From Deltaproteobacteria bacterium (GTDB lineage: Bacteria > Bdellovibrionota > Bdellovibrionia > Bdellovibrionales > Bdellovibrionaceae), in NCBI GenBank assembly GCA_013286585.1, contig JABDFK010000021.1:1-32440 (forward strand): a stretch of 32,440 nucleotides of DNA. Reading direction: 5' to 3'. The position numbers were made by a program, and so were the translations under genes. The stretch's first letter is position 1. Each line of letters starts with the position of its first letter. Shown in pieces: positions 1 to 8,315 of the stretch. Below the pieces are notes generated by a model. The model was not told the DNA's origin. It made no database searches and saw nothing but the letters and a program-made list of their open reading frames with translations.

Positions 1-1268
1 GCCGCATCCGTGCTCATCATCCTTGGATTTTTTCCAATGAACTCTCGCAGAGCCCCAAAGGACATCCGCCTGGTGCCCCTGTGCGCCTGGTGGACGCCAA
101 GGGAAATTTCGTCGCCAGTGGTTATGGGAATCCCCATTCGTTGATCGCCTTTCGCGCCCTGAGTTTTGATCCGCACATGGAAAATCCCTGCGACTTTGAA
201 GAGCTGGTCAGCCACGTGGTCTCTTGTTGGGGACATCGCTCGGTGTTGGGATATAACAAGAGCTTTCGTCTGGTCTATGGTGAGGGTGATTTTCTTCCTG
301 GTCTGGTGATCGACCGATATCTGTGTGAGCAAAATGGAAAGGCGCTGCAGGTTTTTGCGGTGCAAATTCTGACCGCCGGAATGCAGGTTGCCCTTGGCGA
401 CAAAGTGGAAAGTTTCTTTCGTCGCTTGGTCGAAGAGATATCGATGGGAAACCTTTCCGATATTCCCTGGGAGTCCACCGCCATCGTGCTTCGCAACGAC
501 GTGAATGTTCGCAGGTTGGAAGGACTTGAAATCGAAGAGCCCAAAGTCGTGCGGTCAGTGGATGCAGTGAATTTGTCCGACATCGATATTTTGCTGACTC
601 CGGTGGCTGGCGAAGAGCCTGTCAAGATGGCCTGTGACTTGTTCGAGGGTCAGAAGACGGGATTTTTTTTAGATCAAGCCCACAATATTTCACAGCTGTG
701 TGAACAGTTGAAAAAATCCAACTCCTGGGAAGGTCCAGTGCGAATTTTGGATTTGTGCTGTTACGTGGGCCAGTGGTCGACACAAATAGCACGGACTCTG
801 CGACAGATGGGACTGAAGGTCGAAGTGACGGCAGTGGATGTTTCTGATGCGGCATTGAAGTTCGCGGCAAAAAATATCACGCGTGAGGGAGCTTTGGCGC
901 TGACTCAGAAGTTGGATGTGCTGGATCAACTCTCTGTATTGCCCGACAAGCACTTTGATATCGTGATTGCTGATCCACCGGCATTCATCAAAGCTAAGAA
1001 AGACATTCCCACCGGCCGACATGCCTACTTGAAACTGAACACCAGTGCCTTCCGCCTGGTTCAGCGCGGGGGTTGGGTGGTCAGTTGCTCTTGTTCTGGG
1101 TTATTTGAGGAGCAAGAACTCATGGAGGTCGTCGGTAAAGCCATACGACGAATGGATCTGCAGGCGCGATGTCTAGTTCGTGGTGGCCACGCGGCCGATC
1201 ACCCGAACATCATGTCTTTCGCTGAGGGATTTTACCTGAAGATGTTTTTACATCAGGTGGTTTATTAG
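1..1268 (+). CDS. rlmI: RlmI-type class I SAM-dependent 23S rRNA (cytosine-C5) methyltransferase, 5' end outside window
   Basis: Transfers a methyl group from SAM to a cytosine of 23S rRNA; family is COG1092 (RlmI/RlmK-like). The frame is open from base 3, and the residues before the GTG at 81 read HHPWIFSNELSQSPKGHPPG, the usual start of the family's N-terminal PUA domain. The gene therefore begins upstream of the window and the GTG at 81 is internal. Family motifs follow in order: GQKTGFFLDQ near base 650, the SAM-binding loop LDLCCYVGQWS near 750 (usually LDLFCYTGGFS), ADPPAFIKAKK near 970 and SCSCS near 1085, which in RlmI-type enzymes holds the catalytic cysteine. It ends with TAG at 1266-1268, about 19 bp from the stop of the next, convergent gene. 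The exact target nucleotide is inferred from the family and not visible here. Confidence 0.85.
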   Translation, partial: RIRAHHPWIFSNELSQSPKGHPPGAPVRLVDAKGNFVASGYGNPHSLIAFRALSFDPHMENPCDFEELVSHVVSCWGHRSVLGYNKSFRLVYGEGDFLPGLVIDRYLCEQNGKALQVFAVQILTAGMQVALGDKVESFFRRLVEEISMGNLSDIPWESTAIVLRNDVNVRRLEGLEIEEPKVVRSVDAVNLSDIDILLTPVAGEEPVKMACDLFEGQKTGFFLDQAHNISQLCEQLKKSNSWEGPVRILDLCCYVGQWSTQIARTLRQMGLKVEVTAVDVSDAALKFAAKNITREGALALTQKLDVLDQLSVLPDKHFDIVIADPPAFIKAKKDIPTGRHAYLKLNTSAFRLVQRGGWVVSCSCSGLFEEQELMEVVGKAIRRMDLQARCLVRGGHAADHPNIMSFAEGFYLKMFLHQVVY

Positions 1269-1287
1269 AAATGAGTCCAACACTGAG

Positions 1288-1821
1288 CTATTTGCTGATA
1301 ACTCGGCATAGAAAGTAGTCAAGGACCGCCTTCTTGGATATGGATTCCAACTGAGGTTTTAATATATTCGTGGCGTGAGCAGCCTCTTCGGTGATGTCTG
1401 CATCTTCAACAACCTCAATGGAAACGATTTTGCCTGTGTACGAAGTGTTAACATAAGCGGTGAGCGTTGTTTCGAGATCAGGTGACGGACCACGGATAAA
1501 AGTCAATGCCGGCAGAGAGACTTTGCCATTGCCGTCCTCATTCACATCAACCTCTTGGGCGCTATCGATAGCCCTTGTTAGGTTTTGACGAAACCAAATC
1601 GCCTTTTCCTCTGGTGATTGCTTGGCAAGCCATTCACCGATTCTATTATATTTATTCTTCTTGGGAATAACTCGCGCACAGTCTAGATCCGAGGCATCGA
1701 GGACATCATCCACCAGCTTTTTCTTAGACGCCACTTCCTTGGCGGTGGTTACGGGAATTGTATCAGCCATGGCGACACCGGCTGTCTGGAATAAGAGCAT
1801 TGAAAGTAGAAACCATTTCAT
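1288..1821 (-). CDS. secreted hypothetical protein
   Basis: Not recognised. The 177-residue product starts with a clear signal peptide: a Lys at residue 2, a hydrophobic stretch through about residue 15 and a likely cut after AMA at about residue 19. The mature part is Lys/Glu/Asp-rich, with no catalytic motif that I can name. A segment around residues 125-145 (TAYVNTSYTGKIVSIEVV) has beta-strand character and might be a small sensor or TonB-C-like fold, but this is weak. An AAGGAC Shine-Dalgarno lies about 10 nt before the ATG. It stands alone, convergent with the rRNA methyltransferase gene and about 180 bp from the next minus-strand gene. Confidence 0.6.
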   Translation of the reverse strand: MKWFLLSMLLFQTAGVAMADTIPVTTAKEVASKKKLVDDVLDASDLDCARVIPKKNKYNRIGEWLAKQSPEEKAIWFRQNLTRAIDSAQEVDVNEDGNGKVSLPALTFIRGPSPDLETTLTAYVNTSYTGKIVSIEVVEDADITEEAAHATNILKPQLESISKKAVLDYFLCRVISK

Positions 1822-1967
1822 AAATATAGTCCTTCTGTAAGTTAGCTATGCAAGCCGATGCCAGCGATTTTAGCTCTATTTATTGATTAAGTTTTGAACG
1901 ATGGGCGTGTTCGAAAATTATTAACAGAGAAAAAACCAACAGTTATGAGCGTCATAAAATCTTGGCT

Positions 1968-1989
1968 GCGACGCCCATTTGGGCGCCGC
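1968..1989 (-). terminator. weak hairpin after the stop of the 2002-2352 gene
   Basis: The stem pairs GCG + CGCCC with GGGCG + CGC around an ATTT loop, with one A/C mismatch. It lies 12 nt past the TGA of the minus-strand gene. On the minus strand a short T-run (GATTTTA) comes only about 8 nt later, so this is at best a weak intrinsic terminator. Confidence 0.25.
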
Positions 1990-2001
1990 CAAAGCTTCAA
2001 C

Positions 2002-2352
2002 TCAAGGAGCTTCGTGCGCAGGAAAGACCAGGACTCTGCTGACTTCGATGGGCAATCCCGCCGACCAATCTAGCTGTGTGGTCATGACTTTCGCAGAGCC
2101 ACCTTCGTGCATCACGGTTGCGCCGATGCGATTGAAGCAGATGGTAAGAGCTTCTCTTTCGCTGCCGGCAACCACTGGATAGGCCTGAATGCGAGTGAAT
2201 TCCACTCCGCGCTGAACGGGGATGTCGAAGCGACATTGATAATCCCTCAATCCGGCCTCTTGCATGGCGCGAATGGTGCCCATAGAGTTATCGCCGGCGT
2301 GAGCGGCTAAACCCAAGAATGTAACGAACGCAAAAACGACTGATATTTTCAT
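2002..2352 (-). CDS. small secreted hypothetical protein
   Basis: Not recognised. The reading frame is open back to 2433, but I chose the ATG at 2352 because it gives a proper signal peptide (MKISVVFAFVTFLGLAAHAG, likely cut after AHA) and has a GGAA-type ribosome site upstream. The mature protein is about 97 residues with two cysteines (YQCRFD and LTICFN) that could form a disulphide. The second half (MTTQLDWSAGLPIEVSRVLV) looks like a beta sandwich. There is no known catalytic motif. It is probably monocistronic, with a weak hairpin past its stop. Confidence 0.55.
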   Translation of the reverse strand: MKISVVFAFVTFLGLAAHAGDNSMGTIRAMQEAGLRDYQCRFDIPVQRGVEFTRIQAYPVVAGSEREALTICFNRIGATVMHEGGSAKVMTTQLDWSAGLPIEVSRVLVFPAHEAP

Positions 2353-2502
2353 GCACTGATTTCCATTCCGAGGTTGTGAGATGAATTTCCCATGATTCAA
2401 CCGGAACGGTCCTTCAGCGGCAACAATATGCAAGGGTATGCCAAGATGGATGCCCTGGGAGAATTCGCCGCCAGCGAATCAGCGATCCGAATCTCGGAAA
2501 AA

Positions 2503-3423
2503 TTATTTGTTGGCGGAAGCTGATAAAGCTGTGAGCTTGCTGATGTACTCTTTCAGCGCCTGATTTTCCTGTCGCTGAATGGAAACTTGGCTGAGCGCCT
2601 GCTGCAGATGACTGTAGTAATCCTGGGCCTCAGCGGTTTTCTTATCCAAACCGACTTTGAGTTCGATGATTTTTTTCTCGGCAACGCCGCTTAAGTTTTT
2701 GATCAGGCCCTGCTGTTGCACCGAGTGAGCTTCGAACTCGGTCAGGGACTCGGCCAGCTTGCCGACTTCTTCTTCTTTGCCGTTCAGATCAGCGGTGAGC
2801 GCCGTGCACTCACTCGAGCGTTTTTCAGCAAGTTCGCGCATTTCATTCAGCATGGTGGTCAGGCTGCTTTTTTCCGAGAGCCACTGAGAATGATCTCCCT
2901 GAAATTTATCGCGCGCTTTCCCAAGCTCCAACCGCGTGTCCTGGCAAAGCGCCTGAGACAACTCCAGTTCGTGAGACAGGGATTTATTTTTGTCACTCAG
3001 ATATTGATTGTGTTTCTTTTCTTCTTCCAGAATCTGATTGGCCTTGCTGCGAATCTCTTCAATCTCGAATTGCAGCTTTAGGTTCAGCTCTAGTGCTTTT
3101 GCCAAATCACCATTCAATTTGGAATTGGTTTGGCGTTCGGATTCCAGTTGGGCGCTTAAGCGGCTGACCTCCACACTCAAGTCACTGTCTAGAATGGAAA
3201 GATTTTCCAAACTACCGATTCGGGTTTGCAGAGTTTCATGGGCGGATAGAAGTTCGTCCTGTGATTTTTTAATCTGACTTTGCATTCGTTCTAATTTTTC
3301 GGTCCATCCTGCTGTTGCCATTTCATCCTCCGGGGAGTGTTGCTGATGTTTGTGACTAAGCTCCGCCAGCTTTCCGCAAATTTCATCAAAGAGTCGTTCA
3401 TGATCGGGGGTCGATTTCATCAC
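2503..3423 (-). CDS. long coiled-coil protein
   Basis: A cytoplasmic protein of 306 residues without signal peptide or membrane segment. From about residue 45 to 295 it is an almost unbroken series of Leu/Ala/Glu/Lys/Gln heptads, for example LSAQLESERQTNSKLNGDLA, so it should form a long coiled-coil rod. The first 40 residues carry the charged stretch PDHERLFDEICGKLAELSHK. Such proteins act as scaffolds or filaments; no closer role can be read from sequence. The start could be either Met of MMKS. It is divergent from the cysteine-cluster gene, with about 70 bp between them that must hold both promoters. Confidence 0.65.
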   Translation of the reverse strand: MMKSTPDHERLFDEICGKLAELSHKHQQHSPEDEMATAGWTEKLERMQSQIKKSQDELLSAHETLQTRIGSLENLSILDSDLSVEVSRLSAQLESERQTNSKLNGDLAKALELNLKLQFEIEEIRSKANQILEEEKKHNQYLSDKNKSLSHELELSQALCQDTRLELGKARDKFQGDHSQWLSEKSSLTTMLNEMRELAEKRSSECTALTADLNGKEEEVGKLAESLTEFEAHSVQQQGLIKNLSGVAEKKIIELKVGLDKKTAEAQDYYSHLQQALSQVSIQRQENQALKEYISKLTALSASANK

Positions 3424-3492
3424 AAGAGATGGTAAGGGTGGGCCCGACCAAAGTCATTAGGCGCTGGATTTTAGTCTAGGTGAGTGGTATTT

Positions 3493-3885
3493 GTGCAATC
3501 GATGAAAATCGACAAAGACAAACCGTGGACTTGGATCCGTTACAAAACTGGAATGTGTGAAAACTGCTACGGCAGTTGTTGCACGATGCCTGTCGAAGTT
3601 CGCGCCGAGGATTTGGTGCGGCTGGAGGTGGCCACTCAGGATGAGGTCGATCGCTCCGTGAAGAAAATGGCGAAACGTCTGATCAAAGACGGTGTCGTCG
3701 CTTCGTTTCGTGACAGCACGGGATTGTTCACTCTGACCTCACGCCCGAATGGGGATTGTCTTTTCCTTCACGAAAAAACCAGATTGTGCACGAAATATCA
3801 GCAGCGCCCGGATGTCTGCCGCAAATTCCCCGAGATCGGTCCGAAACCCGGTTTTTGCCCGAAGCTACCGAAGTTGACACAATGA
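3493..3885 (+). CDS. YkgJ-type cysteine-cluster protein
   Basis: Member of the YkgJ/UPF0153 family of small proteins with a CxxC..CC cluster thought to bind zinc or an Fe-S centre; the biochemical role is unknown. Visible motifs are MCENCYGSCC (C-x2-C-x3-CC) near the N-terminus and further cysteines in GDCLFLHEKTRLC, PDVCRKFP and GFCPKLP. I chose the GTG at 3493 because AGGTGAG at 3478-3484 sits 8 nt upstream of it. The ATG at 3502 (MKIDKDKPWTW) is the other option, and the GTG at 3484 overlaps the ribosome site. Length is about 130 residues, normal for the family. The stop codon TGA (3883-3885) runs directly into a perfect 52-bp palindrome. Confidence 0.8.
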   Translation: MQSMKIDKDKPWTWIRYKTGMCENCYGSCCTMPVEVRAEDLVRLEVATQDEVDRSVKKMAKRLIKDGVVASFRDSTGLFTLTSRPNGDCLFLHEKTRLCTKYQQRPDVCRKFPEIGPKPGFCPKLPKLTQ

Positions 3886-3935
3886 CCACCTCAGAAAGTT
3901 GCATACCTGCAGGTATGCAACTTTCTGAGGTGGTC
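3884..3935. repeat. perfect 52-bp palindrome without spacer
   Basis: Two 26-base arms (3884-3909 and 3910-3935) are exact reverse complements with no mismatch and no central spacer; the centre is CCTGCAGG. The core reads AAGTTGCATACC, then TGCA, then GGTATGCAACTT. Symmetry stops exactly at both ends (T3883 and T3936 do not pair). It shares two bases with the stop codon of the cysteine-cluster gene. As RNA it would fold into a stem of about 24 bp with a TGCA loop. No T-run follows, so it is not a standard intrinsic terminator. No second copy was seen in this window. Confidence 0.9.
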
Positions 3936-3957
3936 TCCGAGTCGCCCTGCGCCTCTG

Positions 3958-3985
3958 TCTCATTCTGAGAAATCTCAAAATGAAT
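3958..3985. promoter_or_regulatory. paired TCTCA-N3-TGAGA candidate operator
   Basis: TCTCA-TTC-TGAGA at 3958-3970 is an exact 5+5 dyad. TCTCA-AAA-TGAAT at 3973-3985 is a partial second copy, with centres 15 bp apart. The pair lies about 125-150 bp before the gene starting at 4111. The same motif occurs as a pair at 14620-14672. A dyad repeated in two intergenic regions suggests a binding site for a dimeric regulator; which one is unknown. Confidence 0.4.
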
Positions 3986-4110
3986 GCCTATAGAGTAGTC
4001 ATCCGTCAGCCGCTCAAGGTTATTCGCAGTTAAAATCAATTTGAAAATCAATAGGTTGTCCCCCATTCGGCACGCTCAGTGAAATAGCTTCTGGCAACAA
4101 GGAGTTTCTC

Positions 4111-5163
4111 ATGGAGCAAACATTATCAAAAAACGGAATGGCCATCGTCTTGGGACTGGTTTTGATGTTTGGACTTCGCTGGGTGGGACAGCATTGGATG
4201 GGGCATGCAGAGGTTTTGAAGGCTTCATCATACTCGTATGAAATGCCGCGACCTAAATCCTACGTTGGAGGTTTTGATCTTTCTGGCCGCGAAATCGATC
4301 GTGAAGTTTTGAGTGACGAAGAGCTTTTGGCCAAGGCGGCAAAAAGCGGTAAGACTTTGGATGCTGTAAAAAAGGCGGCGGCTAAAAAGGCCATCGCTAA
4401 AAAAACGACGGCTGCGAACGCGAAATCTAAATTGGATAAATCCAAATTGACTGTTTCCACCACGGACACCTCTAGAAGTTTCGGATCTTTGACTGTTGAA
4501 GATGCTACCGTACAAAAATCGGAAACGACGGCTGCGGCAGGAAGTATAACGGCGGGCGTGGCTGCGGCTCCTGCGACGCCAAACAACAGCGATGATCAGA
4601 AAAAATCAGCCGCAGAGTGGATGGCGCTTTTAAGCAACCAGCCCACGGCTGCAGTGGTGGCAGCATTTGATGCCGCTCATGCTCAAGGAGATGTTTCCAA
4701 TGCTGATTTTTATAATATCGCTTTTGAGCTTTTGAACAGCTCAAGCCAGCAGAGCCAGTTGGTGGGTGCCGAAGTGATTCAAGGTGATACTTCTCCGGCG
4801 GCGCTGTTGTTTCTTTCTGCGAAATACAACCAAGAGTCGGTCGCCGATCAAGCCATTCTTTGGAAGGTCATGATCACATTTGCGCAACCGACAAAATTTC
4901 GTGGGCTTGGTATGGCGCTATCAAGCTCTGACACCAATGTCATCCCTTTGGCCTTGAAAGTTTTGAGCATTGCGGTTCAGGCGGCACAACAAGGAGTCGG
5001 GATTTCCAGTGGCTCTGGCCGCGGAGTTGCCGGCTCAGTTCAGCCCCAGTCGTTGTTGCAGTTCGAAACGGATTTGGCGCAAATCGCCAAAGCTGGCGGT
5101 GCCAATGGACAGACGGCGCAAGCACTGTTGAACCAAATTCAGAATATGAATCAGGGCGCGTAA
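4111..5163 (+). CDS. membrane-anchored hypothetical protein with Ala/Lys-rich linker
   Basis: Not recognised. Of 350 residues, about 9-24 form one membrane helix (GMAIVLGLVLMFGLRW), so the rest probably lies in the periplasm. Residues about 70-110 are a low-complexity Ala/Lys linker (VKKAAAKKAIAKKTTAANAK), followed by a Ser/Thr/Ala-rich stretch. Residues about 165-345 form a helical, HEAT-like region ending in a Gln/Asn-rich tail. AAGGAG lies 7 nt before the ATG. The next gene starts 41 bp downstream on the same strand, so they are likely co-transcribed. A candidate operator pair lies at 3958-3985. Confidence 0.65.
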   Translation: MEQTLSKNGMAIVLGLVLMFGLRWVGQHWMGHAEVLKASSYSYEMPRPKSYVGGFDLSGREIDREVLSDEELLAKAAKSGKTLDAVKKAAAKKAIAKKTTAANAKSKLDKSKLTVSTTDTSRSFGSLTVEDATVQKSETTAAAGSITAGVAAAPATPNNSDDQKKSAAEWMALLSNQPTAAVVAAFDAAHAQGDVSNADFYNIAFELLNSSSQQSQLVGAEVIQGDTSPAALLFLSAKYNQESVADQAILWKVMITFAQPTKFRGLGMALSSSDTNVIPLALKVLSIAVQAAQQGVGISSGSGRGVAGSVQPQSLLQFETDLAQIAKAGGANGQTAQALLNQIQNMNQGA

Positions 5164-5204
5164 ATCCTTGGATTTTTCGTCCGTTTCCTAGTTAAATCCT
5201 AAAA

Positions 5205-5954
5205 GTGAGTAAATCGGTATTCCACTCTCTAGTGATTTTTATCTTTGGCGGTCTATTGCTGGCGTCGGCGCAGGCCTCGGCGAGCTTGCGGATTCCGACA
5301 GCGATGACGGCCTCTGACCGAAATCGAGCATTGGATGTTCTGGGATACGGAAGTGCGACAAAAATTTTGGGAGATCCCTATCCTCTGGGAGGCTACGACG
5401 GCCTTGAGGTGGGAATCGCTACAGAGATCATGCAGACCGATCAAATTTCAGCCTTGGGAAATAAGGCCACGTTGCAAGGGCAGACGACCTATAACACGAT
5501 CACCATAGGTAAAGGAATTTACGGCAACATCGACACGTTCGTCACCTTTTCGCTCATGGGACAAAATGAAAATGTCAGTGATGTGGGCGGGCAGCTTCGC
5601 TGGGGGTTTTATCAAGCCAGTTATCTTCCGATTTATCTGACGGCGATTTTTCATGGCAATTTTTTCAACTGCGAAAATCTGGTGGTCACCAACTCTTTCG
5701 GCATGGACATCATTGCCGGCTTCAAAGAAGGTGACGTCACACTTTATTTCGGTGGTGGGCCCATTCAAGCCTCTGGCAACTTCAGTGGCGGCAGCGGCGG
5801 AGTCACCAACACCGGCCAGAACAGCGGAAACTCCATCAGCGGCAGTCGCTTTTTAGGTGGCTTGAATATCAAAGTCGGACGGTATTTCATCGTCGGCGAA
5901 ATCGACAACTATGATCAGCCGGCGTACGCCGGGAAGTTGGGATACAGATTCTAA
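5205..5954 (+). CDS. outer-membrane beta-barrel-like protein
   Basis: A 249-residue exported protein. The GTG start gives a signal peptide (residues 1 to about 25, cut near ASA), and the product ends in ...GYRF, the C-terminal aromatic typical of barrels inserted by BAM. The middle alternates polar and hydrophobic residues as in transmembrane beta strands (NTITIGKGIYGNIDTFVTFS). A Gly/Ser/Asn-rich loop near residues 190-212 (GNFSGGSGGVTNTGQNSGNS) could be an extracellular loop. The family is not recognised. No clear Shine-Dalgarno is seen before the GTG, which fits coupling to the gene upstream. Its TAA overlaps the TAG of the convergent gene by the four bases CTAA (5951-5954). Confidence 0.65.
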   Translation: MSKSVFHSLVIFIFGGLLLASAQASASLRIPTAMTASDRNRALDVLGYGSATKILGDPYPLGGYDGLEVGIATEIMQTDQISALGNKATLQGQTTYNTITIGKGIYGNIDTFVTFSLMGQNENVSDVGGQLRWGFYQASYLPIYLTAIFHGNFFNCENLVVTNSFGMDIIAGFKEGDVTLYFGGGPIQASGNFSGGSGGVTNTGQNSGNSISGSRFLGGLNIKVGRYFIVGEIDNYDQPAYAGKLGYRF

Positions 5955-6310
5955 TTCTTCGAAAAAATGAAAGGATATGAGATTGTCACGTCACCTCCCT
6001 TAGGGGCTGGTGGGAAAACGATAGCTTTGAGTTTTTCTAGAACGCAGGATTGGACGCCAGTATCTTTCAGCGTGGTCTTGGGGGAATTGACTGAAATTTT
6101 TGTGACAGTTCCGGTGTCATCGACTTTCCAATCTATGACAATTTTGCCGTTCAATTCGGGATTGAGTGATAGTGAGGCATCGTAGCACGCTTTCACATCT
6201 TTGAGATGTTCTCGGAGCTTTGCGCGAATTTCTTCCCGGTCTACAGCTAGCGAGATCGTAGGTACAATAAGTAGGATAACTAAAAGTATGTTTACGGGTG
6301 CCTTCATCAT
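5951..6310 (-). CDS. exported single-domain protein resembling AgmX/PglI (TonB-like) C-terminal domain
   Basis: A 119-residue protein with a signal peptide (cut near SLA, about residue 22) followed only by a TonB-C-like domain. The pattern [20 protein letters not shown], then [10 protein letters not shown], then [15 protein letters not shown] and a closing SYPFIF is that of AgmX/PglI C-terminal domains, with the two conserved Cys that may be disulphide-linked. In that family the domain usually follows a long linker or membrane helix; here it stands alone. The start ATG overlaps the stop of the heptose adenylyltransferase gene (ATGA, 6307-6310), so translation is coupled. ATG at 6307 is a second option. 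Confidence 0.7.
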   Translation of the reverse strand: MMKAPVNILLVILLIVPTISLAVDREEIRAKLREHLKDVKACYDASLSLNPELNGKIVIDWKVDDTGTVTKISVNSPKTTLKDTGVQSCVLEKLKAIVFPPAPKGGDVTISYPFIFSKN

Positions 6311-6771
6311 TTTTTGCTTTTGGCAATTAAGTTCGTCGTAGATTTTCCTTCTACAAACTGCAATGAGAGAGTCTGGCCGCCGTAACCTTTTACTATGTCG
6401 CTTCCGACGATTTGTTCGGGCTTCCAGTCGCCGCCTTTGACGAGAATATTGGGGCGGACCACCTTGATCAACTCATACGGTGTGTCTTCGTCAAACAGGA
6501 CCGAGTAGTCGACGCTGGTTAAGGCTGACAAAATTTCGGCGCGATCAGCTTCGGTTTGTACTGGTCTTGTGGGGCCCTTGAGTTTGCGGACACTGGCGTC
6601 GGTGTTGACTCCGACGACCAGTAAATCGCCGAGTGCGCGGGCTTCTGTTAAGTAGCGGACGTGGCCTACGTGCAACCAGTCGAAACAGCCGTTGGTGAAG
6701 ACGATTTTTTTCTTTCCACGAAGTGGAGCCAATTTTGCTTCGAGTTCAGACCACGAACACACTTGGCCCAT
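6307..6771 (-). CDS. rfaE2: D-glycero-beta-D-manno-heptose 1-phosphate adenylyltransferase (HldE C-terminal type)
   Basis: Transfers AMP from ATP to heptose-1-phosphate, a late step in making ADP-heptose for the LPS inner core. At 154 residues it has the length of the stand-alone RfaE2/HldC form, not the two-domain HldE. The nucleotidyltransferase signature [14 protein letters not shown], with HxGH at residues 34-37, is intact. [29 protein letters not shown] and the closing GKSTTNLI also match the family. It sits 6 bp after the RDD protein gene and overlaps the next gene by ATGA. The matching kinase is not in this window. Confidence 0.93.
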   Translation of the reverse strand: MGQVCSWSELEAKLAPLRGKKKIVFTNGCFDWLHVGHVRYLTEARALGDLLVVGVNTDASVRKLKGPTRPVQTEADRAEILSALTSVDYSVLFDEDTPYELIKVVRPNILVKGGDWKPEQIVGSDIVKGYGGQTLSLQFVEGKSTTNLIAKSKK

Positions 6772-6777
6772 CGATGG

Positions 6778-7539
6778 CTAAACTTTCTTGAAGAGTTCGA
6801 CACCCATGGCTCGGCCCAGCCAGTCCCGGCGAGAGATCATGGAGGTCAAAGGAATCAGTACAAAACCGGTGGCCAGAACTAGCACGGACCGTAGGGCCAC
6901 CTTCAGACTGTAGTTCGCGGTTCCAAGTTGTTCGGGTTGACCCAGGCGTTGATCAAAAACCCACTCGCCCGGAGTGAAGCCTAGGAACATGCGATTGGCG
7001 ACTAGGTAAACCCAAGTGATCATGGCGAACATTCCGAAAAGACCGAAGTAGACCATGCCCTCTTCATCGGCGTTCAAAAGATTTCCAAATAGATCTACTT
7101 TCGTCACCACTAGCAGAATGATCATCGCAGCCAAATAAGCGGCGATGATCAGCATTCCATCCAACAGCGCTGCGGAAAATTCGAAGCGGGATGCGACGAA
7201 AGTTTCTGTCATCGGTGCGCGGTAGATATCTTTTGCCGTGGTTTTTTCTTCGAAATCATATTTGCGACGCTCGCCCAGGGTTTTCAGTATTTCATCGACC
7301 GTGGAAGAGATCGCGGGCGGGTTCGCAGGAATTTTTGCCGTGTCAGTTCTTCCGGTCTCTTTTCTGGGCAAGGCCGGTTGGATCTGAGGATTGGTCAAGG
7401 TTTCCGCCGTGTCGGGCGCCATCATTTCCAAGGTGTAATCGAATTTCGCTTTTTGAGTGGGAGCGGCCGTGTTGCCACGCTGATGAAATCCAAGACCATC
7501 GGTGAGAGGCTTAAATTCAAACTCTTCGAATGGATCCAT
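6778..7539 (-). CDS. RDD-family membrane protein
   Basis: A 253-residue inner-membrane protein. Residues 1 to about 115 are a soluble, Pro/Thr-rich N-terminal region opening with the acidic motif DPFEEFEFKPLTDGLGFH. Residues about 120-250 form an RDD-like domain with hydrophobic segments at about 125-145, 162-182 and 210-232 and the typical FLGFTPGEWVFDQRLG and RRDWLGRAMGVEL. The Arg/Asp pairs that name the family are partly replaced (ALLDG in the first helix). Function is unknown, possibly transport or ion exchange as proposed for some RDD proteins. It is the first gene of the unit that continues into rfaE2. Confidence 0.8.
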   Translation of the reverse strand: MDPFEEFEFKPLTDGLGFHQRGNTAAPTQKAKFDYTLEMMAPDTAETLTNPQIQPALPRKETGRTDTAKIPANPPAISSTVDEILKTLGERRKYDFEEKTTAKDIYRAPMTETFVASRFEFSAALLDGMLIIAAYLAAMIILLVVTKVDLFGNLLNADEEGMVYFGLFGMFAMITWVYLVANRMFLGFTPGEWVFDQRLGQPEQLGTANYSLKVALRSVLVLATGFVLIPLTSMISRRDWLGRAMGVELFKKV

Positions 7540-7565
7540 GGGGCCCTCCTCAGTGTGTACACCTA

Positions 7566-8315
7566 CTATGGCGTAACAAGTTCATACTTTAGGATGGCGG
7601 TTAGGGTGATGCAAGCCGTTTCGACTCGCAAAACTTGGTCGCCAAGGGTCACGGGGTCCATTCCCAATTCTTGGAATTTTTGAACTTCCGAAGTTGAGAA
7701 TCCGCCCTCACTGCCCACGAACACCCAGATTTCTTCCAACCCATTTCGAGGGATGGTTCGCAATTGCTCGCGAATGGATTTCTGAGTGCTCCCTTCATAA
7801 GCAAATAGACCCACACGGCCTTTGGTCCGGTTAAAATCAGCCCAGATATTTTCTAATGCAATAGGTTCGTTTACGCGTAGAAGTTCCCCGCGCCCACATT
7901 GCTGGGTGGCGGATACGACAATCCTTTGCCAGCGCTCCTTCTTGTTGTCGGGAACACTGGAGTTTTTGCGAACAAAACTGAAATCACTGAAGAAGGGATG
8001 GATGCTGTGGACTCCCATTTCCACCGCTTTTTCCACAACGGCCTCCATCACCGGAAAGCGCGGGATGGAAAGGGCCAAATGGATGTGCGGCCTTGGAAGC
8101 GGCGGGATTTGGCGTTTTTCCAGGACCTTAGCCTTGGCCGATTTTTTGCCGATCAAAAGCACTTCGACAAAATGGGCGATCGAATTTTCGGTGATGAGCT
8201 CAAACTTGCTGCCCACCTCTTGCCGACAGACATCGAAGATGTGGTGAAAGACTTCACCATCAATTTCAGCGATGTCATTTTGAATTTTATCCGCCGAGAG
8301 CCAATAGCGTCTCAC
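7566..8315 (-). CDS. rsmE: RsmE, 16S rRNA m3U1498 methyltransferase
   Basis: Methylates N3 of U1498 in 16S rRNA and belongs to the SPOUT (trefoil-knot) family. The knot motifs are visible: VFVGSEGGFSTSEV and LGDQVLRVETACITL near the C-terminus, with the conserved ATQQCGRGELLRV in the middle. I chose the GTG at 8315, not the ATG at 8339, because the product then begins MRRYWLSADK as RsmE proteins do. That GTG also overlaps the prmA stop as GTGA (8312-8315). Length is then 249 residues, normal for the family. The prmA-rsmE order is common in bacteria and supports both calls. Confidence 0.93.
   Translation of the reverse strand: MRRYWLSADKIQNDIAEIDGEVFHHIFDVCRQEVGSKFELITENSIAHFVEVLLIGKKSAKAKVLEKRQIPPLPRPHIHLALSIPRFPVMEAVVEKAVEMGVHSIHPFFSDFSFVRKNSSVPDNKKERWQRIVVSATQQCGRGELLRVNEPIALENIWADFNRTKGRVGLFAYEGSTQKSIREQLRTIPRNGLEEIWVFVGSEGGFSTSEVQKFQELGMDPVTLGDQVLRVETACITLTAILKYELVTP

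Noticed and set aside
3884..3935. Palindrome as an intrinsic terminator
   Set aside because: No T-run follows on either strand and the stem is far longer than usual terminators; kept as a repeat.
3728..4066. Minus-strand frame of 112 residues across the palindrome
   Set aside because: It is antisense to the cysteine-cluster gene. It and a plus-strand frame both encode TSESCIPAGMQLSEVV because the palindrome reads the same on both strands, which is an effect of symmetry and not a gene.
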